From Acidobacteriota bacterium (GTDB taxonomy: Bacteria > Acidobacteriota > Terriglobia > UBA7540): a stretch of DNA of 6,271 bases. Location of the stretch: assembly GCA_021789565.1 (NCBI GenBank), contig JAJYJL010000533.1:1-6271 (forward strand), in the 5' to 3' direction. The position numbers and the translations under genes were made by a program. Positions 1 to 6,271 of this stretch are shown piece by piece (the first letter of the stretch is position 1; the number at the start of each line of letters is the position of its first letter). The notes beneath the pieces are model-generated. The model ran no database searches. It was given only the letters and a program-made list of their open reading frames with translations, and was not told the origin of the DNA.

Positions 1-1383
1 GGTGGAACCGGGCAGGCTCATCGCCGTATCCCATGGGATGGTTCCATAGTTCCCGCCGAGTGGAGATGCGCCATAGGGTTTTCCCTTTCGATTCACCTGC
101 CAGATGCCGTTCGCGCCGTAGGTATGTCCCGCCGCTCCGCTCAGGATACAAGACAAGAACATGTAGCGCTCAATTTCCTGGTGATTCTCATCCAGAATGC
201 CCTCGTAACAAACTTCTCCCACCAGCACGGGCATCCGCGGCTCCCGCTTCAGGTCACCCGTCAGCGTATTGATCGTAGACGGAATACTCTGCCAGTCCTG
301 ATGCCCAGTCTGAAGCATATCGAAATCGAGTACCGCCGGATCTTCCACTGTGTCCATGGCGCTTCTGGACGGATGAATCGTGATGGGGCGATGGTAGGGA
401 TCAATCTTTCGTACGTATCTTGCCATCTCTGTCCAGCCACGTTTTTGCAGAGCCGCGTCCCTTGCCTTGTGCTTGGAAAGGTAGTAAGGCATGGTTCCTT
501 CACCGGCCAGGCACCAAATGGCGGGATAGCCTCCCCACCGGGCGATGATATTCCTCCAGTGCTTCTTGATTTTCTCTATGCCCATGAACGTCAGAAAGTA
601 TCCCCAGCAGCCCACTACACAGGGAACTAATCCCTGCTCTGTCAGGTAGCGGATTCGCAAGTCTGCCATGTCGAAATAGTGGGGATTGATCCGAGTGTAG
701 TTCGGTTCCCAAGGATACCCCCCTTCGTTTGCCCCTCGGGGATCGTACGGAGGCATGTCAGGATAAAGTCCTGCAACAATCTGAACCACTGAAAAACCCT
801 TGCGGATTCGGTCCTCCGCCAACGTCCGAAGGTCATCCGGCCACCCCAGGCGCCAGCAAAGCCCCATCCACCAGGTGTCGCCCAGCCAGAAGAATGGCGT
901 GCCATCCTGATGCTCAAAGTGCCGCCGGTCAGCGGCCGCACGGATTCCGCCATGCTTGATCAGCAGATTGTCGCCCGTATATGGTGAAACCTCCAGAACA
1001 CCTGTTTGACCATCAAGATCGGGGTTGCTGGGGTCACTGGAAACCGTACGGTACGTGTAATGTCCGGGACGCGGCGGAGCATAGCGAATCCGCCAGGTTT
1101 GCCCTCCCGCCCAGAAGGCAGGCACCCGTTGTTCATGTCCTTGGGAATCACGAAACACCACATCCAACTCCACCTGATTGAAAGGGTCGGCATAGGCTTT
1201 GCCGGAAGAATATGCCCACTCCGTCACACATCGTTCGATTGCGTAAATTTCATGAGTTGTCCCGGTTGGATCTGCCCCGCCAGGGAAAGGATTAGCTGAA
1301 GCCTGACTTTCTCCAAGCTGGCCCATCGCCAAAGCGCCCATCCCGACTTTACCCAGAAATGACCTGCGATTGATTGGATCCAT
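1..1383 (-). CDS. Tat-exported DUF5060/DUF4038 (apiosidase-like) glycoside hydrolase, 3' end missing
   Basis: From ATG at 1383 the frame stays open for 461 codons to the left edge, so the C-terminus is missing. The N-terminus has a twin-arginine motif, NRRSFLGK (residues 5-12), then a small-residue hydrophobic stretch, which predicts Tat export to the periplasm or cell surface. Residues about 42-125 look like a DUF5060 beta-sandwich: an ADPFNQVELDVVF segment, then FWAGGQTWRIRYAPPRPGHYTYRT. From about 150 onward it resembles the DUF4038 TIM barrel: TPFFWLGDTWW (162-172), YPAIWCLAGEG (286-296), PVLVGEVCYEG (385-395) and GHTYGANGIWQ (419-429). E295 and E390 (or E394) are candidate catalytic acids, by position and family pattern only. 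Characterised relatives include the GH140 apiosidases acting on rhamnogalacturonan II; the substrate here is unknown. A GGAGAG ribosome-binding site supports the start. It is the most downstream of the three genes, 173 bp after the GH-D-like gene. Confident of the family, unsure of the specificity. Confidence 0.88.
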   Translation of the reverse strand, partial: MDPINRRSFLGKVGMGALAMGQLGESQASANPFPGGADPTGTTHEIYAIERCVTEWAYSSGKAYADPFNQVELDVVFRDSQGHEQRVPAFWAGGQTWRIRYAPPRPGHYTYRTVSSDPSNPDLDGQTGVLEVSPYTGDNLLIKHGGIRAAADRRHFEHQDGTPFFWLGDTWWMGLCWRLGWPDDLRTLAEDRIRKGFSVVQIVAGLYPDMPPYDPRGANEGGYPWEPNYTRINPHYFDMADLRIRYLTEQGLVPCVVGCWGYFLTFMGIEKIKKHWRNIIARWGGYPAIWCLAGEGTMPYYLSKHKARDAALQKRGWTEMARYVRKIDPYHRPITIHPSRSAMDTVEDPAVLDFDMLQTGHQDWQSIPSTINTLTGDLKREPRMPVLVGEVCYEGILDENHQEIERYMFLSCILSGAAGHTYGANGIWQVNRKGKPYGASPLGGNYGTIPWDTAMSLPGST

Positions 1384-1556
1384 CGTTCTCTCCGTGGTTG
1401 TTGACAGGCTATCCGAAATTTCCTACTGCTTCGCTTTGATTCATGGTTTCATCAGAAAATCCGCAGACTTTTCCGATCTAAAAAGGTGACCGGATTGATA
1501 TTCAGGGATAGCAATTCAGTGGTTTCCATTCATGCTCTTTGACCTGATCCACACAG
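1384..1556 (-). other. 173-bp intergenic spacer between the GH-D-like and DUF4038 genes
   Basis: This spacer is noncoding; its only minus-strand ATGs open very short frames. It holds the ribosome-binding site of the downstream gene at its end. I see no GC-rich hairpin followed by a T tract on the minus strand, so no intrinsic terminator can be called, and no convincing -35/-10 pair in the direction of the genes. It is longer than the 42-bp gap upstream, so a separate promoter or an mRNA processing site is possible but not shown. Confidence 0.5.
1388..1393 (-). promoter_or_regulatory. Ribosome binding site of the DUF4038 gene
   Basis: Read on the minus strand, GGAGAG lies 4 bases before the ATG at 1383 (5 bases if the core is taken as GGAGA). 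This is good Shine-Dalgarno spacing and supports that ATG, which also places the Tat motif correctly at the N-terminus. Confidence 0.7.
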
Positions 1557-4500
1557 CTATGAGGGCTCATCAGCAAAGAAGCTGTCCCCTAGAGGCCGAG
1601 TGCTTTCCTTCCACCATTGCTTGACGATCCACCCCTCAATTTGGGGTTCAACGTCTTCGGGTAAATATGCGTGCACCATGAACTGCAACTGCTGGTGAGA
1701 TTGCCGGGGACCCAGGCGGATTTTGTACAAGACCCAGGAACAGCCTGCCTGCTGTGTATCACCGTACTGGCGAGCACTGGGAACTGGAATTAGCTGAACT
1801 TTCTGCTGCCCAATCCGCGCGACGACCTGAACGAGTTCGACCACCGTAGGACTGTACCGCCATTCTACTTTCCCGCGCCGCAGCCGAATCGGAATAGCCA
1901 GAATGTGGGTCCCTTCTTCCAGGGAAGGAAGTTCTGCGGCAAAAGCAAATTCCTTCTTTTGCTTGCCCTCTTTTTCAAACCGTGCGGCATCGGCAAACTG
2001 CATCTTCATCCAACCAGCATGAGGAATCGACTGCAAAGCTAACCGGATGCCCAGGTCGGCATATTCTCTGGAATCCACTGTACGAACGGGTAACGTCTGC
2101 GAGATTCCTTCGCTTGGGGCAATCTCCAGCATCAGAATTTCAAACGGCCGTACCCAGATTTCCACTAGATCACCAGTCTTGAATTCTGAACTGTCGTGAC
2201 GTGCGAGGCGCTTTCGGTCTGGAAAGTGGGAACACATTCGGATTTTCGTATTTGCCCTGGCCTGCAGTCCGATATCAGGGCCGAGGCTAAATTTTGCCTT
2301 TCTCGAGGCAAAGTAGACATTGTTAATGAACAGGAAGCCGTGTGAACCACGAAAATTGGCATACCCATAGACTTCATTCTTCCAGGGATCTCCCAGGACG
2401 TTTCTTCGCCTCAGGAATAGCGCCTCATTTTTCTTTACTAGTGAAACCATTTCATTCAGGAAGCCAATGTCTTCGTCGTCCAATAAATAGATGTCCCCCC
2501 AAAGTTGCGGGAACAGAAGGTTTCCCCGACCCAGATCCATGACCAAAGCTTCTTTCCAGCGACGATTGCCCATAAAATTTCCCCATCGCGTATCAGCAAG
2601 CCACACGCCCAGACTATCCTTGTTGATAGGGGGGACCGTCTTTACAAACCACGTGCCTTGGTCAAGATTCAGGGTAACCGAATCTCGGTAATAGAGAGCT
2701 GGGAACCAACTGGTTCCTGAACCTTCCATGTAGAGCCCCGATTCAAAAATGGAATCGCCGTACAACGCGAAAAAAGGCGACCGCACTCCCCAATACCACA
2801 TGACATATATATCGGGAACCAGCTTTCGCGCGCCTTCCGCGATCTCCAGAAGTCGGTCGTACATGGCCTCAACAGAATATTTCCCGGGAAGATGCTCATG
2901 ATGGGTGCTGTTGCAGTAATAACTGCCTGAATCCAGCTTAAAGAATTTCAGGCTGTTCTCCCGAATGTGAAAAAGAATCGCATTCTTCAGAATGCTGAAA
3001 TAAGGTTCGGAAGCCAGGCAAAATGTCACAGGAGCACCGGCGCCAACGGGGTAACCATTGCGATAAATCATCTGCGGAGGACCGGGTTCAGATGGACCGC
3101 CGGGAGAGGGAACCTGGCTGGGCCACGCCGGTGCATACTGACCACACGACTCGTTACCACCGCTGACCGAAAACCAAAGGCCAAAGTCCATTCCAAGGGA
3201 CTTGACATCTTCGATTACCCGTCCCGGGCCGTCTGGAAAGGCCTGGGGTGCGAAACGTTTCAAGTCGGAGGCCTGGTCGACCCAACCCCAATCGGGAACA
3301 TAATAATCGAACTGGAATCCTTTCCTCCGCCAGTTTTTAAGAACTTCCAGTCCATTGAGCATTTCCAGATCATTCAGCGTAGGACATCCACCCCATTGGT
3401 TGTTGATCCCGAAAGGATCAAAGATGGCAATAGCTTTCTGCTTTCGCGGGCTTCGTTCCTGAATGTAGGATATGAAGTGTTCGAGCGCTTCACCCGGTTT
3501 CGCGACACTGACAAGAGAAGTGTAGCTGCGGGTGGTATCACCGGGTTTTAAATGCCGGGCTGGGAAGTGCAACATTCTGACCTGTTCCTCGCCACCCTGG
3601 TTCACTCCGGCCGGATGTTCGATCGCACAAAAGGCTTCATCGTCCACTAAGACTGGTTCTCCCTGGCCACCCTCTGAAGTGGGCTTCCCTACTTTGAACG
3701 AGTCGAGTTGAAGGTCCAATAAAAGCATTTCTGTGGAACCTTCGTTAGCAACCTCCAACCACTTGCGGCGCGTAGGGCCATCCAGCTCATAGTGAGCGAA
3801 AACGCGGATTGGATGTGAAGCGCTTCGCAGCTCGAAAGCTACTCGGGTTTGGCTTGCTTGCTTTACTCTCACGACCTCAAAGTCGGTGAGGTGGAGATAT
3901 GTCTTGCCCACCGTCACGAATTGGTCTACAAGGACCGGTTCGAATACACAGTGTCTGAGCACTTCGTCGCTTAGCCCACCGAAGCGCCTGTCATAGCCGC
4001 GGGTCCTCACAGCAAGCAGGTTCTTTTGTCCCTGACCAAAGCGCACGGACGCATAGTGCGGGCCCCCGGGTAGCACGGAGAACAGGCCTGGAGATCGCCA
4101 CCGTCCAGAAGAGAGCCGATGGCCAATCTCTGCGCCATTGAGGTAGACCCAATATTCATTCCAATCCAGGTAATCGTAACCTCCCAGAACCGTCACAATC
4201 TCTTTACCTTCGGCATCTTTCGGCAACTCGAAATGCTTGCGAAACCAGCCGTAACCGTCGTACGAAATCGGATCCGGGCTTTGCTTCACTCCGCTCAGGC
4301 CACGCAGCAGGAGGTTTTCAGTGACTCCCCACCCTTGCTCAGTGGTATTCGGCTGATGAAAGCCCAGGTGAAGGCCTCGTTCCTTTGTTGGGGGGACCGA
4401 AGTTAAATCGGATCCGAACTTAAAATGCCACCAAGTAATCTCAACCCTAGACTGGGCGGCCGAAAAAGTAAGGGCGATCTCGTGCTCAGTTGGCAATGAA

Positions 4501-4724
4501 AACGTATTCCCCGAAAGTCTATTCTCCAGGCGAGAACTTCTGAGGCGTCTGTCACGCCATTCAAGTTCCCACGTCAATTTACTATTTGAGAGGATTCGGG
4601 AACCCTGCCCCTGAACGGGTTGAAATTTCCCATCCCTTACGCCAGCCCCGTCTACGGGGTAAGTAGCCGCCGTTAAAGCGGCAGAAACCAACCCTGCCCT
4701 GCGTATGAAGTCTCTTCTATCCAT
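1557..4724 (-). CDS. Tat-exported clan GH-D (GH36/alpha-galactosidase-like) hydrolase, multidomain, 1055 aa
   Basis: Complete gene: ATG at 4724, TAG at 1557-1559. The N-terminus has a Tat-like motif, RRDFIRR (3-9), and a short Ala/Leu-rich core ending near residue 28, so export is predicted. Residues about 45-105 look like the start of a GH36-type beta-sandwich. Residues about 155-262 resemble a GH2-type sugar-binding jelly roll (YGWFRKHFELP, then WNEYWVYLNGAEIGH), and beta-sandwich-like sequence resumes at about 278-410. The TIM barrel spans about 430-770: DYYVPDWGWVD (473-483), the GMDFGLWF strand (511-518), FFKLDSG (594-600) with D598 as probable nucleophile, and YGDSIFESG (655-663) followed by YYRDS (678-682). 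D657 is the likeliest acid/base, since it matches the Y-x-D-S-I-W segment of distant melibiase-like proteins and lies 59 residues after D598, near the spacing known in GH36. A C-terminal beta domain follows (about 780-870), then an unassigned region to 1055. Clan members usually cleave alpha-galactosides; the substrate is unproven. It starts 42 bp after the GH5-like gene, probably in the same transcript. Confidence 0.85.
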   Translation of the reverse strand: MDRRDFIRRAGLVSAALTAATYPVDGAGVRDGKFQPVQGQGSRILSNSKLTWELEWRDRRLRSSRLENRLSGNTFSLPTEHEIALTFSAAQSRVEITWWHFKFGSDLTSVPPTKERGLHLGFHQPNTTEQGWGVTENLLLRGLSGVKQSPDPISYDGYGWFRKHFELPKDAEGKEIVTVLGGYDYLDWNEYWVYLNGAEIGHRLSSGRWRSPGLFSVLPGGPHYASVRFGQGQKNLLAVRTRGYDRRFGGLSDEVLRHCVFEPVLVDQFVTVGKTYLHLTDFEVVRVKQASQTRVAFELRSASHPIRVFAHYELDGPTRRKWLEVANEGSTEMLLLDLQLDSFKVGKPTSEGGQGEPVLVDDEAFCAIEHPAGVNQGGEEQVRMLHFPARHLKPGDTTRSYTSLVSVAKPGEALEHFISYIQERSPRKQKAIAIFDPFGINNQWGGCPTLNDLEMLNGLEVLKNWRRKGFQFDYYVPDWGWVDQASDLKRFAPQAFPDGPGRVIEDVKSLGMDFGLWFSVSGGNESCGQYAPAWPSQVPSPGGPSEPGPPQMIYRNGYPVGAGAPVTFCLASEPYFSILKNAILFHIRENSLKFFKLDSGSYYCNSTHHEHLPGKYSVEAMYDRLLEIAEGARKLVPDIYVMWYWGVRSPFFALYGDSIFESGLYMEGSGTSWFPALYYRDSVTLNLDQGTWFVKTVPPINKDSLGVWLADTRWGNFMGNRRWKEALVMDLGRGNLLFPQLWGDIYLLDDEDIGFLNEMVSLVKKNEALFLRRRNVLGDPWKNEVYGYANFRGSHGFLFINNVYFASRKAKFSLGPDIGLQARANTKIRMCSHFPDRKRLARHDSSEFKTGDLVEIWVRPFEILMLEIAPSEGISQTLPVRTVDSREYADLGIRLALQSIPHAGWMKMQFADAARFEKEGKQKKEFAFAAELPSLEEGTHILAIPIRLRRGKVEWRYSPTVVELVQVVARIGQQKVQLIPVPSARQYGDTQQAGCSWVLYKIRLGPRQSHQQLQFMVHAYLPEDVEPQIEGWIVKQWWKESTRPLGDSFFADEPS

Positions 4725-4766
4725 AGCCTATTCCTGAAGCACCCAGTAAGACGCACGCGTCGCGAC
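4725..4766 (-). other. 42-bp intergenic gap, no terminator or promoter seen
   Basis: This short gap between the TGA of the GH5-like gene and the ATG of the GH-D-like gene carries only the downstream ribosome-binding site plus a GC-rich patch with overlapping short palindromes (4750-4761 and 4759-4766). No T tract follows on the minus strand, so read-through and co-transcription are expected. Confidence 0.55.
4731..4735 (-). promoter_or_regulatory. Ribosome binding site of the GH-D-like gene
   Basis: Read on the minus strand, AGGAA lies 6 bases before the ATG at 4724, in the 42-bp gap after the upstream stop. It supports this start, which gives a Tat signal directly at the N-terminus. Confidence 0.65.
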
Positions 4767-6271
4767 TCAATCCTCCCCGACACGAGTCGCTCGAATTACG
4801 ACGTCCTCCTGAAACGACGGCAACTCCACCTGCACCCGCTTTTCCCCGTGCGACTTGATACAGGGAGAATAACCACCCGACGTTGGGGAATAGAGGCAGA
4901 CCCGAAAACTCCCGCTGGGAAGCCGAAAGGAAACGGGACCACTGATGGGCCCGCCTGCCGTGGGATCAGTCACGTCGCGCGCATCAGCCAGATAGGCAAT
5001 GTATTCCATACCGGGCACGACCAGTGCTGTACCCACAAGGTGCTCTGGCATACTCTCAATCCAATCCGGCAGAGGTTTGGAGTGGATGACATCAACCGAT
5101 TGGATAAACTCGGAAAGGTTTCGCATCCAACTCCGAATTTCCCGCCGCGATTTTGGAGTTCCGGTCTCCGCATCAACCCGGATGGTGAAATCAATGAAAT
5201 CATAGTGAGCGCCCGTCATGATGGCCATCCAGGCACGCTTGCGCTGAATCGTCCAACCTTGCGTGTCCATGTATAGGCTGGCTGCATTGTCCTCGTCCGA
5301 GACGCAGGGCTTACGGGCCGGATAGGTTGCCAGGAAAAAGTCGCGAAAGGCAGCTAATTTCAGCTGCTTGGACATGAACTGCCCAAGATCATAGGTCTGT
5401 CCCTTGTATATCAGGCCCGGAAGAGGGTGAACGTTAACCGCATCGAACAGCTTGCCGGAAAAAGCCGCATCAAAGCTTTGGCTGAAGCGCGGCGTATAAC
5501 TGAAGGCGCTTTGACCAAAAAGCAGGTGTCGTCGCCCAAGCCGCTGAAGTTCATTCCGGAGGACCCTGCCCATTTCCCGCTGCCAATCGTCCACCTGCCC
5601 GGGGGTTGGATGGTGTGGTTCACCCCCGCCCGGCTCATTGCAGATTTCGTAATAAACGTTGTCATACCGGCTGGTCTCCTGAACAATCTTGCGTGCGTAA
5701 GACAACTGCTTTTCAACTAGGCGTATGTCTCTTAGAGATGTGTAATCCGGCCATTCCACATTCCCGATTCCCTGCAGGTTGTTCTTTGCTCGAAGAGGGT
5801 TCAACGCCCAGATGCTGTCGGCATAGGTGTTACTGAACACCGTCAACTCAACAACGATCCCCAGGTCTGAAGCCATCGAGAGAAATTTGTGCAAGCGCTC
5901 AAAGTATTCCGGATTCCAGCGATCCAGATCATAAATCGGTTCTCCGTCCATAGCCTTTCTGGACCCTGTCCGCGGCCAGGGCGCGATGAAAACCGGCGAT
6001 TCAGGTTTCACAGGTGAACACGGGTTCCGAGCTGTCTGAAGCTCACGATAGAGAAGAAACGTGCGGGTTACTGTTTGTTTGTCGTTTGCAGCTTCCTTCA
6101 GATAACGAGCAAAGTGGAAGGGACGGTTTACGACAGAACCGTAATGCTCGCTTGCAGCAACCAAAACCAGAGGCCTGCCTCGAAAAAGAAAGTACTTCGG
6201 ATTTTCGGGGTGAATGGAAATCGGAGTTGAGAAGCTCTCCGCTGAACGGTCGGCTTCTTCTCCCTTGAGAC
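4767..6271 (-). CDS. Clan GH-A (GH5-like) glycoside hydrolase with C-terminal beta domain, 5' end missing
   Basis: The frame is open from the right edge (first whole codon at 6269) to TGA at 4767-4769, giving 500 visible residues. The N-terminus, and any signal peptide, lies outside the window. Numbering from the first whole codon, the fragment opens with ISIHPENPKYFLFRGRPLVL (17-36), a strand typical of secreted GH5-like barrels, followed by SEHYGSVVN. Clan GH-A marks follow in the expected order: VTRTF with R69, YYEICNEP with N211 and E212 as acid/base, VNVHP with H281, and CVSDED with E326 as probable nucleophile. From about residue 405 a beta-rich domain (YIAYLADARD, LPSGSFRVCLYSPTSGGYSP, FQEDVVIRATR) resembles the small C-terminal sandwich common on DUF4038/GH5-like enzymes, sometimes named the collagenase-type collagen-binding domain. 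It probably retains activity, since both acids are present. The substrate is unknown. An internal TTG at 6164 could be mistaken for the start but lies inside the first barrel strand region. This is the first gene of the cluster visible here. Confidence 0.85.
   Translation of the reverse strand, partial: LKGEEADRSAESFSTPISIHPENPKYFLFRGRPLVLVAASEHYGSVVNRPFHFARYLKEAANDKQTVTRTFLLYRELQTARNPCSPVKPESPVFIAPWPRTGSRKAMDGEPIYDLDRWNPEYFERLHKFLSMASDLGIVVELTVFSNTYADSIWALNPLRAKNNLQGIGNVEWPDYTSLRDIRLVEKQLSYARKIVQETSRYDNVYYEICNEPGGGEPHHPTPGQVDDWQREMGRVLRNELQRLGRRHLLFGQSAFSYTPRFSQSFDAAFSGKLFDAVNVHPLPGLIYKGQTYDLGQFMSKQLKLAAFRDFFLATYPARKPCVSDEDNAASLYMDTQGWTIQRKRAWMAIMTGAHYDFIDFTIRVDAETGTPKSRREIRSWMRNLSEFIQSVDVIHSKPLPDWIESMPEHLVGTALVVPGMEYIAYLADARDVTDPTAGGPISGPVSFRLPSGSFRVCLYSPTSGGYSPCIKSHGEKRVQVELPSFQEDVVIRATRVGED

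Noticed and set aside
124..630. 168-codon open frame on the plus strand
   Set aside because: It lies fully antisense to the DUF4038 gene, whose minus-strand frame shows clear family motifs across the same bases. The plus-strand translation shows no recognisable domain.
1401..1429. Perfect TTGACA -35 box on the plus strand with a weak TACTGC at 17-bp spacing
   Set aside because: It would fire into the antisense of the GH-D-like gene with no plus-strand gene downstream, and the -10 box is poor. Probably chance.
1553..1585. Inverted repeat ACAGCT / AGCTGT around the stop codon of the GH-D-like gene as a terminator
   Set aside because: Only 6 bp of stem with a loop of about 21 bases, not GC-rich, and no T tract on the minus strand after it.
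2967..3551. 194-codon open frame on the plus strand
   Set aside because: It is antisense to the barrel region of the GH-D-like gene. The translation is basic and low in structure signals, as expected of a shadow frame.
4750..4766. Short palindromes GACGC-AC-GCGTC and GTCGCGAC between two genes
   Set aside because: The loop of the first is only 2 bases, the two overlap, and no T tract follows. Neither a terminator nor an operator can be supported.
5411..5716. 101-codon minus-strand frame and similar plus-strand frames inside the GH5-like gene
   Set aside because: They overlap the region that encodes the catalytic NEP motif in the main frame, and they have no domain signal of their own.

Overview
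The window holds three long protein-coding genes, all on the minus strand and all with the sequence character of secreted carbohydrate-active enzymes. No RNA gene, mobile element or CRISPR array was seen. Base composition looks like roughly the mid-50s percent GC by eye. Two of the three proteins begin with a twin-arginine (Tat) type signal. Together with this enzyme set, that suggests a Gram-negative polysaccharide degrader of the Acidobacteriota / Planctomycetota / Verrucomicrobiota kind. That placement is an inference; nothing in the window fixes the taxon.

In transcription order (right to left) the layout is as follows. (1) 6271-4767: a clan GH-A (GH5-like) TIM-barrel hydrolase with a C-terminal beta domain, whose 5' end lies beyond the right edge. 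(2) After a 42-bp gap, 4724-1557: a 1055-residue Tat-exported protein with a clan GH-D (GH36 / alpha-galactosidase-like) barrel and a jelly-roll domain apparently inserted in its N-terminal beta-sandwich. (3) After a 173-bp gap, 1383-1: a Tat-exported DUF5060 + DUF4038 (apiosidase-like) hydrolase, whose 3' end runs off the left edge. This third gene never meets a stop codon inside the window, so a search for closed ORFs misses it although 461 codons are open.

The shared orientation, short first gap and related functions suggest one operon or gene cluster for breaking down a branched plant or microbial glycan. In that reading the GH-D enzyme removes alpha-linked side-chain sugars (galactose is the usual substrate in the clan), and the two GH-A-like enzymes cut other linkages. 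No transporter, regulator or SusCD-like pair is visible, so the substrate cannot be named. The points most worth a second look are the nested architecture and unassigned C-terminal region of the central protein.
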